Of a stretch of DNA of 64,000 nucleotides, positions 43,544 to 53,265 are shown piece after piece. Source of the DNA: Actinorugispora endophytica. GTDB lineage: Bacteria; Actinomycetota; Actinomycetes; Streptosporangiales; Streptosporangiaceae. The stretch is from assembly GCF_004363075.1 (NCBI RefSeq), contig NZ_SNYN01000001.1:473938-537937 (forward strand), read 5' to 3'. A model generated the notes under the pieces. It searched no databases. It was not told where the DNA came from and worked only from the letters and a program-made list of their open reading frames with translations. The first letter of the stretch is position 1. Each line of letters opens with the position of its first letter. The translations under genes were made by a program, and so were the position numbers.

Positions 43544-43761
43544 TCCGGTGCGGGGGTGGCTCGGGCACCGGTGCTTCGGAGGCTTTTCGGCCTCATGTCG
43601 TGCGGATCGCGGGGTCACGGCGGGCGGCGAAGGCGGGCGGGGGTCGGGGCCGCGCCCACCCGGAATGATCACGGGCTTTCCACCCTTCCCGGCCCCGAAA
43701 CGGGCAGAAAGCCCAAGACCGTCAACAAAACCACCGGTGCCCGAGTCATCCCCGCGCCGGA
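43544..43761. repeat. Palindromic TIR element, copy 4 (one-armed form)
   Basis: 218 bp. Terminal repeats tccggtgcgggggtggctcg and its near-complement cgagtcatccccgcgccgga. It contains one long arm on the left and the CGGGCTTTCCACCC / GGGCAGAAAGCCC centre. The right end lies 6 bp from the TAG stop of the minus-strand gene at 43768. Relative to copy 1 it is inverted and carries the matching sequence cagaaagcccaagaccgtca. Confidence 0.85.
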
Positions 43762-43767
43762 GACTCC

Positions 43768-44133
43768 CTAGATCGCCGGCAGCGAGCCCACGATCAGGGT
43801 TCCGCCCGCGATCGCCCAGGCCACCAGGGAGTAGCCGAGGGTCTGGGCGCGCAGGACGGACCTGGCCCGCAGCGCCGGGGTGGCGAAGGCCGCGACCATC
43901 AGGATCAGGGCGAGCATCGCCGGGATCAGCGACGCGATGGCGAACAGCGCCATCTGGTCGACGCACTTCTGATAGCCCTGGACCAGTGGGTCACCGCAGA
44001 ACACCCTGTCTCCCGACTCCGTGAAAACCAACAGCGAATAAGCGGCCGCCATCGCGGCGCCCGCGACCACCAGACCCGTCAGCACCGCGGAAACCGCGCG
44101 TACTCCCCCGAACCGGTCGTGTGAGGACGACAC
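43768..44133 (-). CDS. Small integral membrane protein, unassigned
   Basis: 121 residues with three membrane segments (VSAVLTGLVVAGAAMAAAYSLLVF, MALFAIASLIPAMLALILMVAAF, TLGYSLVAWAIAGGTLIVGSL). A short outer loop between the first two has two cysteines (RVFCGDPLVQGYQKCVDQ) that could form a disulfide. The GTG at 44133 is directly preceded by CAGGAG with almost no spacing, so the start is uncertain. No family recognised. Confidence 0.6.
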   Translation of the reverse strand: MSSSHDRFGGVRAVSAVLTGLVVAGAAMAAAYSLLVFTESGDRVFCGDPLVQGYQKCVDQMALFAIASLIPAMLALILMVAAFATPALRARSVLRAQTLGYSLVAWAIAGGTLIVGSLPAI

Positions 44134-44254
44134 CTCCTGACCGTACCCCGGACGACCGATCCAGATCGAACGTCACCCCGAAACCGCCGGGGAGCGACAC
44201 GAGGGAATGGCCACACGGTGTCGGTAAGGACCCCGCGGTCCGTAGGGTTGGACC

Positions 44255-44677
44255 ATGGACATCCCCGACACCGCACCGCCCGCCGTCGTGGACGCGCTGG
44301 CATGGGTGCACGTCCGTGACGGGCGGGTGCTCAAGGTCCGCTCGACCGGCAAGGACGCCTTCTACCTGCCGGGCGGCAAACGCGAGCCCGGTGAGAGCGA
44401 CGCCCAGGCGCTGGTGCGCGAGGTCTCCGAGGAGTTGTCGGTCCGGCTCGACCCGGCGACGCTGGCACTGTTCACGGTGGTCGACGAGGCCGCGCACGGC
44501 TATCCCGAGGGCACCAGAGTCCGGTTGACCTGCTACACGGCCGAGTCCACCGGTGAGCCCGTCCCCAGTTCGGAGATCGCCGAACTGGCCTGGTTCGGCC
44601 CCTCCGACGCCGCCCGCTGCGCCCCCGCGGGGGTTCGCGTCCTGGCCGAACTGACCGCGCGGGGGATGCTGTTCTGA
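44255..44677 (+). CDS. NUDIX hydrolase
   Basis: 140 residues. Cleaves nucleoside diphosphates linked to another moiety. The Nudix box GGKREPGESDAQALVREVSEELSV matches the consensus GX5EX7REUXEEXGU with the final glycine replaced by serine. N-terminal VDALAWVHVRDGRVLKVRSTGKDAFYLPGGK is typical of small housecleaning enzymes. Substrate unknown. It is followed by a bidirectional terminator shared with groEL. Confidence 0.9.
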   Translation: MDIPDTAPPAVVDALAWVHVRDGRVLKVRSTGKDAFYLPGGKREPGESDAQALVREVSEELSVRLDPATLALFTVVDEAAHGYPEGTRVRLTCYTAESTGEPVPSSEIAELAWFGPSDAARCAPAGVRVLAELTARGMLF

Positions 44678-44702
44678 GAGACGGGTCCGGCCGCACGCGA
44701 AA

Positions 44703-44728
44703 GGGGCGGCCCCCGAAAGGGCCGCCCC
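44703..44728. terminator. Bidirectional terminator between the NUDIX and groEL genes
   Basis: 10 bp perfect GC stem GGGGCGGCCC / GGGCCGCCCC around CCGAAA, between convergent stop codons. Confidence 0.8.
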
Positions 44729-44753
44729 CGGGTGGAGCGGTGAGCGGTGCGGA

Positions 44754-46530
<1,777 letters not shown>

Positions 46531-46538
46531 CGGTCTTC

Positions 46539-46567
46539 TTTTTAGCACTCTCCTCGGGAGAGTGCAA
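46539..46567 (-). promoter_or_regulatory. Probable groEL promoter
   Basis: On the minus strand TTGCAC (-35), 17 bp spacer, TAAAAA (-10). CIRCE 2 covers the spacer and CIRCE 1 lies just downstream, as expected for HrcA repression. Confidence 0.55.
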
Positions 46568-46568
46568 A
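46542..46568. promoter_or_regulatory. CIRCE operator 2 (one mismatch)
   Basis: TTAGCACTC-N9-GAGTGCAAA, one base off the palindrome in the right arm, 11 bp from CIRCE 1. Paired sites suggest cooperative HrcA binding. Confidence 0.88.
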
Positions 46569-46725
46569 CGCCCTCGCGGTTTCTCTCAACGGAAGCCACC
46601 CGCAGGTCAGAGCCGGGAAAACCGGTTCCCGCCAGGAACCCGGGCACGCTCGGAGGCCGTTCCCGGACAGGAAAACGGCCGGAGCGCTCGGCGCGCTCCG
46701 GCCGTTCAGGGTGTCCGGGGACGGG

Positions 46726-47004
46726 TCAGCAGCCGCCCGCGACCGCCGGGATGATCGAGACCTGGCTGTTCTCGGGGGTCTCGGTGTCCAGGCCGTCGGC
46801 GAACCGGACGTCCTCGTCCCCCACGTACACGTTGACGAAGCGGCGGATCCTGCCGTTGTCGTCGAGGATGCGGGCCCGGATCCCCGGGAAGTTGGCCTCC
46901 AGGTCGGCGAGCACCTCCTTGAGGGTGCCGCCGTCGGCCGCGACCTCGGCCTCGCTCTTGGTGTAGGTGCGCAGGATGGTGGGAACGCGGACGCTGACGC
47001 TCAT
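46726..47004 (-). CDS. ThiS/MoaD-family ubiquitin-like sulfur carrier, C-terminus GGC
   Basis: 92 residues. Beta-grasp sulfur carrier related to CysO/MoaD: VRVPTILRTYTKSEAEVAADGGTLKEVLADLEANFPGIRARI, then RRFVNVYVGDEDVRFADGLDTE and VSIIPAVAGGC. Carriers must end in Gly-Gly to be thiocarboxylated. Here one cysteine follows the GG, so a peptidase (JAMM/Mec+ type) would have to trim it first, as reported for other extended carriers. It lies 101 bp downstream of the threonine-synthase-family gene in the same direction, under the same SAM riboswitch. A role as sulfur donor to that PLP enzyme is the best inference; CysO-type cysteine synthesis is the alternative. Confidence 0.88.
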   Translation of the reverse strand: MSVSVRVPTILRTYTKSEAEVAADGGTLKEVLADLEANFPGIRARILDDNGRIRRFVNVYVGDEDVRFADGLDTETPENSQVSIIPAVAGGC

Positions 47005-47105
47005 GGCTGTGGGACTCCTCTGTTCGTGCTGCTGCTCGTCGGGAACGGACCGGCCGCTCGAAAGGGCGGCCGGGATCGGGCCGGAGGAGGCCTCCGGGTG
47101 CCTGC

Positions 47106-48374
47106 TCAGAGCAGGCCGGCCTCCTTGAAGGCCCCCAGGGACGGCTTGATCGTCGCGGTGACGCCGGCGCCGGACACCGCGTTGAGCGTCTTGAGCCCGT
47201 CACCGGTGTTCAGCACCACGGTCTCGGCCTCCGGGTCGAGCAGCCCCTTGCCCAGGAGTTTGCGCAGCACCCCGGTGGTGACGCCGCCCGCCGTCTCGGC
47301 GAAGACCCCCTCGGTGCGCGCCAGCAGCCGGATCGCGTCGACGATCTCGGGGTCGCTCACGTGTTCCACCGCGCCGCCGGTGCGGCGGCAGATGTCGAGC
47401 ACGTACGGCCCGTCCGCGGGGTTGCCGATCGCCAGCGACTTGGCGATGGTGTCGGGCTTGACCGGCTGGATCACGTCGTGGCCGTTCTCCCACGCCCTGG
47501 CCACCGGGGAGCAGCCGGTGGCCTGCGCGCCGAAGATCCGGTACGGCCTGTCCTCGACGAGGCCGAGCTTGACCAGCTCCTGGAAGCCCTTGTCGATCTT
47601 GGTCAGCTGGGAGCCCGAGGCGATCGGGATGACGATCTGCTCGGGGAGGCGCCAGCCCAGCTGCTCGGCGATCTCGTAGGCGAGCGTCTTGGAGCCCTCG
47701 CCGTAGTAGGGGCGCAGGTTGACGTTGACGAACCCCCAGTCCTCACCCGCCGGGTCCCCGATGAGCTCGGAGCAGAACCGGTTGACGTCGTCGTAGTTCC
47801 CGTCGATCGCCACCAGCCGGCCGCCGTAGACAGCGGCCATGACGACCTTGCCCTCCTCCAGGCCCGCCGGGATGAACACGCAGGACTCGAACCCGGCCCG
47901 GGCGGCGGCCGCCCCGACCGCGCCGGCGAGGTTCCCGGTGGACGAGCAGGACAGGGTGGTGAACCCGAAGGTGCGCGCCGCCTCGACGGCGATCGCCACG
48001 ACGCGGTCCTTGAAGGAGTGCGTCGGGTTGCCGGAGTCGTCCTTGACGTGCAGGGAGCGCAGCCCCAGTTCCGCGGCGAGGCGGTCGGCCCTGACCAGCG
48101 GGGTCTGGCCGGGGTTCATGTTCGGCAGGTCCTGGACGTTGCCCGGGACCGGCAGGAGGTCCTTGTAGCGCCAGATGTTGTTCGGTCCCCGGGCGATGGA
48201 CTCGCGGGTGACCCGTCCGAACTCGTAGGCCACTTCCAGCGGGCCGAAGCACTCGGTACACGCGAACCGCGGACCGAGTTCGTAGCGCGCGCCGCACTCG
48301 CGGCAGGACAGCGCGACGGCGGGGCCGAAGGCGTCGGTGGCGGACGTGGCGGGTTCCGTGGCGGCAAGCACCAT
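47106..48374 (-). CDS. thrC: Threonine-synthase-family PLP enzyme (ThrC or MetM-like homocysteine synthase)
   Basis: 422 residues. An N-terminal zinc ribbon (C24, C27, C39, C42) precedes the fold-type II PLP domain. The Schiff-base lysine is K122 in GNPTHSFKDRVV, and STGNLAGAVGAAAARAG binds the PLP phosphate. Known members convert O-phosphohomoserine to threonine. Two things here point to sulfur metabolism instead: a SAM-I riboswitch controls the gene, and a thiocarboxylate-type sulfur carrier follows it. I recall ThrC homologues paired with a sulfur carrier (MetM/MetO) being described in Streptomyces as making homocysteine from O-phosphohomoserine, but cannot verify that here. The ATG follows GAGGGGAG, which lies beside the 3' strand of riboswitch helix P1. 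Confidence 0.9.
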   Translation of the reverse strand: MVLAATEPATSATDAFGPAVALSCRECGARYELGPRFACTECFGPLEVAYEFGRVTRESIARGPNNIWRYKDLLPVPGNVQDLPNMNPGQTPLVRADRLAAELGLRSLHVKDDSGNPTHSFKDRVVAIAVEAARTFGFTTLSCSSTGNLAGAVGAAAARAGFESCVFIPAGLEEGKVVMAAVYGGRLVAIDGNYDDVNRFCSELIGDPAGEDWGFVNVNLRPYYGEGSKTLAYEIAEQLGWRLPEQIVIPIASGSQLTKIDKGFQELVKLGLVEDRPYRIFGAQATGCSPVARAWENGHDVIQPVKPDTIAKSLAIGNPADGPYVLDICRRTGGAVEHVSDPEIVDAIRLLARTEGVFAETAGGVTTGVLRKLLGKGLLDPEAETVVLNTGDGLKTLNAVSGAGVTATIKPSLGAFKEAGLL

Positions 48375-48385
48375 GAGGCGTCTCC

Positions 48386-48523
48386 CCTCATCTTTCCCGC
48401 GCCGCTCTGGCGACGGGACGGAGTTGGCACCTGTCCCGGTCGCCCCGCACTTGACGAGAAACGTGTACCGGGATGGTTGCCGGGGCTTCGCAGGGCCGTA
48501 TCCCTCCACCCCTCTGGATGAGC
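48386..48523 (-). ncRNA. SAM-I (S-box) riboswitch
   Basis: On the minus strand the leader shows the S-box core in order: P1 5' strand GCTCATC, AGAGGGGTGGAGGGA, GGCCC..GAAGCCCCGGCAACC, a P3 helix (ATCCCGGT / ACCGGGAC), GGTGCCAACTCC, a P4 hairpin (CCCGTCGCC..GGCGCGGG) and AAAGATGAG as the P1 3' strand. GATGAGGGGAG overlaps the ribosome-binding site of the thrC-like gene, whose ATG is 12 bp beyond. SAM binding would stabilise P1 and probably hide the site, acting on translation. Confidence 0.93.
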
Positions 48524-48787
48524 AATATGAAGTTGTCGCCCGGTTTCGCGCCGAGACCTGTCGGTCACTCTAACCGACGGCATGTCGGATTTTCCATCCG
48601 GGGTCGCCCCCGTTCCACGGCCCCGCCCGGGGGCGTGAGAAAGCCCTCCCGGGGGAAGGACGGGTTTGCGGAGGGACGCCCCGGGCGAGACATACCGAGA
48701 ACGTCACGTGACCCGCCTCCCGTCACCGTATGGGCGGTGTAGTCAAATGGGGCATCCGACCCGAACCGCTGAGAGGTGGACCAACAG
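48524..48787. other. Intergenic space between the riboswitch and otsA
   Basis: 264 bp between divergent transcripts. On the minus strand CATATT (48527-48532) could be the -10 of the riboswitch transcript, placing its start a few bases before P1. No gene or strong hairpin was seen in the rest. Confidence 0.4.
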
Positions 48788-50227
48788 GTGGACAAGGCAC
48801 AGATCCTCGTCGCTTCCAACAGGGGACCGGTGTCCTTTTCGATCGGGGACGACGGCTCCGTCAACTCGCGCAGGGGCGGCGGGGGGCTCGTCTCCGGACT
48901 GAGCTCGGTGACCGCCGAGACCGACACCCTGTGGGTGTGCGCGGCGCTGTCCGACGCCGACCGCGAGGCCGCCTCCGCCGCGCCCGAGGGCCGGCTGGAC
49001 AAAGCGGGGCACGACCTCGGCGGGGCGCTCGTGCGCATGCTCGACATCCCCGCCGGCACCTTCGCCAACGCCTACAACTCCGTGGCGAACTCCACACTCT
49101 GGTTCGTCCACCACATGCTCTACGACACCCCGAACAAGCCCGCGTTCGACGCGGGCTTCCACGCCGAGTGGGAGGACTACCGCGCCTACAACTCGGCCTT
49201 CGCCGAGGCGCTGCTCACCGGCTCCGCCGAGGGCGCGAAGGTGGCCGTGCAGGACTACCACCTGGCACTGGTGCCCCGGATGCTGCGAGGCCGGCGCCCG
49301 GACCTGCGCATCGCGCACTTCTCACACACGCCCTGGGCCCCGCCGGAGTACTTCCGGATGCTGCCCGGCCGGGTCGGCCGCGAACTCCTGGAGGGCATGC
49401 TCGGCGCCGACCACGTCGGCTTCCTCAGCACGCGCTGGGCGGACGCGTTCCTGCGGTGCTGCGAGACGTTCCTGCGCGCCGAGGTGAACTGGGAGAACCG
49501 GACCGTGGACTACGGCGGCCGGGTCATCCAGGTGGGCGTGCACGGCCTGGGCGCGGACGCCGACGGACTGCGTGAGAGGGCCTCCGCCGAGGACGTCGCC
49601 CAACGGCGCGCGGCGCTGCGCGAGCTCGTGGGCGACCGCAGGCTGGTCCTGCGCGTGGACCGGACCGAGCTGTCCAAGAACATCGCGCGCGGCATGGCCG
49701 CCTTCGGCGAGCTGCTGCGCGACCGGCCCGAATGGCGCGGACGCGTCACCCACCTGGCGTTCGCCTACCCGAGCCGCGGGGACGTGGCGGAGTACCGCGC
49801 GTACACCGAGTCGGTGCGCGCGGCCGCCGAGGCGGTCAACGCCGAGTTCGGAACCCCCGACTGGACCCCGGTGGTCCTGGAGGTCAACGACGACTACCCG
49901 CGCTCGCTGGCGTCCTACCAGATCGCCGACGTGCTGCTGGTGAACCCGATCCGGGACGGCATGAACCTGGTCGCCAAGGAGGGGCCGGTGCTGTCCGAGA
50001 ACGGGGTCGCCCTGGTGCTGTCCACCGAGGCGGGGGCCGCCGACGACCTGGGCTCCGACGCGCTGCTGGTCAACCCGTACGACGTGAGCGAGACCGCCGC
50101 GGCGCTGCACGAGGCGCTGGCCATGGACGGCGACGAGCGCAGGAAGCGCAACGACCGCCTGGTCGAGGCCGCGGTGGCGCTGCCCCCGCAGCGCTGGTTC
50201 CTGGACCAGCTCCGGGCCCTGGGCTGA
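48788..50227 (+). CDS. otsA: Trehalose-6-phosphate synthase
   Basis: 479 residues, GT20 family. Makes trehalose-6-phosphate from UDP- or GDP-glucose and glucose-6-phosphate. Start ILVASNRGPVSFS; donor/acceptor motifs VQDYHLALVPRMLRGRRPDLRIAHFSHTPWAPPEYFRMLP, RVDRTELSKNIARGMAAFGELL, and LVNPIRDGMNLVAKEGPVLSENGVALVLSTEAGAADDLG. The GTG at 48788 has GAGAGG 11 bp upstream; another in-frame GTG lies at 48776. The phosphatase OtsB is encoded convergently just downstream, with an Uma2 gene in between. Confidence 0.95.
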   Translation: MDKAQILVASNRGPVSFSIGDDGSVNSRRGGGGLVSGLSSVTAETDTLWVCAALSDADREAASAAPEGRLDKAGHDLGGALVRMLDIPAGTFANAYNSVANSTLWFVHHMLYDTPNKPAFDAGFHAEWEDYRAYNSAFAEALLTGSAEGAKVAVQDYHLALVPRMLRGRRPDLRIAHFSHTPWAPPEYFRMLPGRVGRELLEGMLGADHVGFLSTRWADAFLRCCETFLRAEVNWENRTVDYGGRVIQVGVHGLGADADGLRERASAEDVAQRRAALRELVGDRRLVLRVDRTELSKNIARGMAAFGELLRDRPEWRGRVTHLAFAYPSRGDVAEYRAYTESVRAAAEAVNAEFGTPDWTPVVLEVNDDYPRSLASYQIADVLLVNPIRDGMNLVAKEGPVLSENGVALVLSTEAGAADDLGSDALLVNPYDVSETAAALHEALAMDGDERRKRNDRLVEAAVALPPQRWFLDQLRALG

Positions 50228-50235
50228 TCTCGCGT

Positions 50236-50269
50236 CGCCTGGTCTGGCCGCATGCGGCCAGACCAGGCG
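50236..50269. terminator. 34 bp perfect palindrome after otsA
   Basis: CGCCTGGTCTGGCCGCA followed at once by its exact complement (two 17 bp arms, centre GCATGC), 8 bp after the otsA stop and 71 bp before the Uma2 start. As RNA it would form a terminator-like hairpin; as DNA it could also be an operator for the Uma2 gene. Confidence 0.65.
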
Positions 50270-50340
50270 ATATCACCGCTTCCGACCTTGACCGTCACCC
50301 AGGGTCGCCATACTGGTTTCCATGCACGACGGGAGGCAAT

Positions 50341-50958
50341 ATGGCAGTCATGACTATTGGCGAGACACGCGCACCGCACCGGCGGTTGACCTCGGAGGAC
50401 CTGCTGCGGATGCCGGACGACGGTCGCCGGTACGAGCTGGTCGAAGGGCGGCTTGACGTGTCGCCCGCACCGGTGTTCCTGCACACCCTCATCGAGTCCC
50501 GGTTGACCATCTATCTGGGCGGTATCGCGCCGGACGACCTCATGGTGCTGTCCGGCCCGGGGATCGACTTCGACGCCGACCGCGCCCACCACCGCATCCC
50601 CGACCTCGCGGTCATCCACTCTGCGGACGCCGAGCGGCCCTACCTCACCAGGCCGCCGCTGCTGGCCGTCGAGGTGGTCTCGCCCGAGAGCGTGTTCCGC
50701 GACCACCACACCAAGCTGCGCGAGTACGCCGGGTTCGGCATCGGGTCGTACTGGATCGTCAGCCCCTCGACCGACAAGCCCGGCATCGCCGAGTTCCGCC
50801 TCGACGGCGACCGCTACGTCGAGACCGCCCAGGTGTTCGGCGAGGACGTCTTCACCACCGACGCGCCCTTCCCGGTCCGGATCGTCCCGCACTGGCTGCT
50901 GGCGGACGGCCCCTGGAAGAAGCGCATCGGCGGCGAGGAAGCGGACTCAGACTCCTAG
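50341..50958 (+). CDS. Uma2-family (DUF820) putative endonuclease, copy C
   Basis: 205 residues. More typical Uma2 architecture than copies A and B: LTSEDLLRMPDDGRRYELVEGRLDVSPAP at the N-terminus, PD in HRIPDLAVIHSAD, E-x-x-S-P-x-S in LLAVEVVSPES, then TKLREYAGFGIGSYWIV. ACGGGAGGCAAT precedes the ATG. It is only distantly similar to copies A and B, so it is not a recent duplicate. It interrupts the otsA-otsB neighbourhood and overlaps the convergent otsB by 12 bp at the 3' ends. Confidence 0.88.
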   Translation: MAVMTIGETRAPHRRLTSEDLLRMPDDGRRYELVEGRLDVSPAPVFLHTLIESRLTIYLGGIAPDDLMVLSGPGIDFDADRAHHRIPDLAVIHSADAERPYLTRPPLLAVEVVSPESVFRDHHTKLREYAGFGIGSYWIVSPSTDKPGIAEFRLDGDRYVETAQVFGEDVFTTDAPFPVRIVPHWLLADGPWKKRIGGEEADSDS

Positions 50959-51765
50959 CGTCCGGGCCAGGTCCTCCAGGAACGCCACGACCCCGGCGGG
51001 GCCGTCCACGACCAGGTCGGCCCGCGCGGCCAGTTCGACGACCTCGGCGGAGCCGCTGCACAGCTTCAGCCCGGGAACGCCGTCGGCGCGCAGGCGCTCG
51101 ACGGCGTCGAAGGCCGCCAGGTCCCCCAGGTCGTCCCCCGCGAACAGCACCGTCTCCGCGCCCAGGGCGCCGGCCAGGCCGGTGAGCGCCACGCCCTTGT
51201 CCATGCCGGGCGGGCGCAGTTCGATGACCATGCGGCCCGGCTCCACCGCGAGTCCGGCCCGCTCCGCCAGGTCCGCGAGCGGGGCGCCCAGCAGGTCGAG
51301 CGCGCCGTCGGGGTCGGCGGTGCGCCGCGTGTGCACGGCCAGGGCGTGGTTCTTGTCCTCGATCCAGGTGCCGTCGGGCGCGCCGAGCCGCTTGAGCACC
51401 CCGGGCAGCGCCGCGCGCACCCGGGCCACGCCCGGCGGCGGGTCGGGCACGGCGAGGCGGCCGTCCTCCCAGCGCTCCCGGCCGTACTGGCCGAGCACCG
51501 TGAGGCCCGGCACCGCGTCCAGCCCCCCGTACTCCACGGCCACTGCGGCGGGGCGGCCGGTGACGACGGCGACCGCGCGCACCCGGTCGGCCAGGGCGCG
51601 CAGCGCCGGGACGACGCCCGGGTGCGCCCGGGAGTCGCGCGGGTCGGGCACGATCGGGGCGAGGGTCCCGTCGAAGTCGAAGGCGAGGAGGGCGCGGCCG
51701 GGCTCGCTCTGGATGCGGTCGAGCGCGGCGCGGCCGTCCGCGGTGGTCGGGCGGTACGGAGTCAT
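50947..51765 (-). CDS. otsB: Trehalose-6-phosphate phosphatase
   Basis: 272 residues. HAD-superfamily phosphatase that releases trehalose. The nucleophile aspartate is D30 in LAFDFDGTLAPI, with D32 as general acid; VAVVTGRP is motif II; DKGVALTGL holds the motif III lysine; FAGDDLGDLAAFDAV is motif IV. It is encoded convergently to otsA and the Uma2 gene, unlike the usual otsBA operon. Confidence 0.94.
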   Translation of the reverse strand: MTPYRPTTADGRAALDRIQSEPGRALLAFDFDGTLAPIVPDPRDSRAHPGVVPALRALADRVRAVAVVTGRPAAVAVEYGGLDAVPGLTVLGQYGRERWEDGRLAVPDPPPGVARVRAALPGVLKRLGAPDGTWIEDKNHALAVHTRRTADPDGALDLLGAPLADLAERAGLAVEPGRMVIELRPPGMDKGVALTGLAGALGAETVLFAGDDLGDLAAFDAVERLRADGVPGLKLCSGSAEVVELAARADLVVDGPAGVVAFLEDLARTLGV

Positions 51766-51845
51766 GGGCGGCTTCCCGTTCGGTGGTGGGACGTGCGCCG
51801 CGCCGGTCGCGGCGCTCGACGGGGAGCGGGTCGGCGTCCCCGGGG

Positions 51846-52169
51846 CTACAACTGGATGCCCAGCTTGCGGGCGGTGCGCTGGCGGCGGCGGTCGGCACGC
51901 CGCCTGCGGAGCCGTTTGACGGTCATGGGGTCGAAGACGAGCGCCTCGGGGCGCTCGATCAGGCCGTTGAGGAGCTGGTAGTAGCGGGTCGGCGAGAAGC
52001 CGAACTCGTCACGGATGGCCTGCTCCTTGGAACCCTCGAACTTCCACCACTGGCGTTCGAAGGCGAGGATCCGCTGCTCGCGTTCGTCCAGTCGGGGTTC
52101 GTCGACGGGTATCGCCCCGTCTGCTGGGAGATCGGACGGATCCCGGTCTCTCGGCCCTGCATCGGACAT
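51846..52169 (-). CDS. DUF3263 protein
   Basis: 107 residues. LDEREQRILAFERQWWKFEGSKEQAIRDEFGFSPTRYYQLLNGLIERPEALVFDPMTVKRLRRRRADRRRQR is the DUF3263 signature, which contains a helix-turn-helix-like segment and a basic tail. It is found almost only in actinobacteria, often near otsB. Probably a small DNA-binding protein; function unknown. Confidence 0.9.
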   Translation of the reverse strand: MSDAGPRDRDPSDLPADGAIPVDEPRLDEREQRILAFERQWWKFEGSKEQAIRDEFGFSPTRYYQLLNGLIERPEALVFDPMTVKRLRRRRADRRRQRTARKLGIQL

Positions 52170-52350
52170 TGGGCGCCTCCTCGTCCGGATTGGCGCGACT
52201 TATGCTAGCGAGTCCACATGAACCCGGGAACGCGTTCCGCCGGACGGCCCTCCCGTACTCCGGAGGCTACCCGACAGGGCCGCGCGGCAGCGGGCGGGAA
52301 GAGGGCCCGCCCCTCCCGGCCGGGTGAGCCGACCGAAGGAGCGACCCGGC

Positions 52351-53190
52351 ATGACCGACCCAGGCGGCCACAGGTGCCTGTCCTTCCTCACCGACTACGG
52401 AACACGCGACGGCTTCGTGGCCGCCTGCCACGGCCAGATGCTGCGGCACGCCCCCGGCCTGCGCGTCGTCGACATCACGCACGAGATCCCGCCGGGGGAC
52501 GTCCGGCGCGGCGCGACCGTGCTGGCCGACACCGTGCCCGAGTTCCCGCGCGCGGTGCACGTGTGCGTCGTGGACCCCGGGGTGGGCACGGAGCGGCGCA
52601 GCGTCGCGCTGGCCGCCGGGGGGCACGTCCTGGTCGGCCCGGACAACGGCCTGCTGGTCTGGGCGGCCGAGGCGCTCGGCGGGATCGACGCGGCCTTCGA
52701 GCTGACCGACGAGTCGCTGTGGCGGCGTCCGGTGTCCGACACCTTCCACGGCCGGGACGTCTACGCCCCCGTCGGCGCGCGGATCGCCGCCGGCCTGCCC
52801 CCGGCCGGGGTCGGCCCGGAGCTGGACCCGGCGGGCCTGGCCCGGCTGCCCGAGCCGCTCCGTGAGGTCTCCACGGGATCGGCCCGCGGCGAGGTGCGCG
52901 CCGTCGACCGGTTCGGCAACTGCCAGTTGTCCCTGCGGCCCGGCGACCTGCGCGCCGCCCTCGCCGGAGCGTCCGCGCCGGACGCGCTGACCGTCCGCCT
53001 GCCCGGCGGCACCCGTCCGCTCGCCGCGGCCCGGACCTTCGGCGCGGTCGGGGCAGGCGAGCCGCTGCTGCTGACCGACTCGGCCGGGAGGCTGGCCCTC
53101 GCGGTGAACGGCGGCAGCGCGGCCGAGGTGTTCGGCCTGGACGTCGGTGATCCGGTCGAGCTCGGAGCGCACCCGCGCATGACAGAATGA
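52351..53190 (+). CDS. SAM hydroxide adenosyltransferase (DUF62)
   Basis: 279 residues. Members of this family cleave S-adenosylmethionine with hydroxide to adenosine and methionine and are related to the SAM-dependent fluorinase and chlorinase. Family motifs: FLTDYGTRDGFVAACHGQML, VVDITHEIPPGDVRRGA, VHVCVVDPGVGTERRSVAL, GPDNGLLVWAAE, SDTFHGRDVYAPVGARIAAG and VRAVDRFGNCQLSL. The fluorinase-specific loop is absent, so a hydroxide enzyme is the likely identity. The ATG follows GAAGGAGCGACCCGGC. Confidence 0.92.
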   Translation: MTDPGGHRCLSFLTDYGTRDGFVAACHGQMLRHAPGLRVVDITHEIPPGDVRRGATVLADTVPEFPRAVHVCVVDPGVGTERRSVALAAGGHVLVGPDNGLLVWAAEALGGIDAAFELTDESLWRRPVSDTFHGRDVYAPVGARIAAGLPPAGVGPELDPAGLARLPEPLREVSTGSARGEVRAVDRFGNCQLSLRPGDLRAALAGASAPDALTVRLPGGTRPLAAARTFGAVGAGEPLLLTDSAGRLALAVNGGSAAEVFGLDVGDPVELGAHPRMTE

Positions 53191-53265
53191 CCGGACCTCG
53201 GGGGCTGCTGCGGTCGGGCCGCGCGGGGGAGGGAGCCATCGGCCGTCGGGGAGGGTTGCACCGCC

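Noticed and set aside
48386-48523. T-box or SAM-IV reading of the thrC leader
   Set aside because: No T-box specifier or antiterminator bulge. The P4 hairpin followed by AAAGATGAG closing P1 fits SAM-I better than SAM-IV, though a covariance-model run would settle it.
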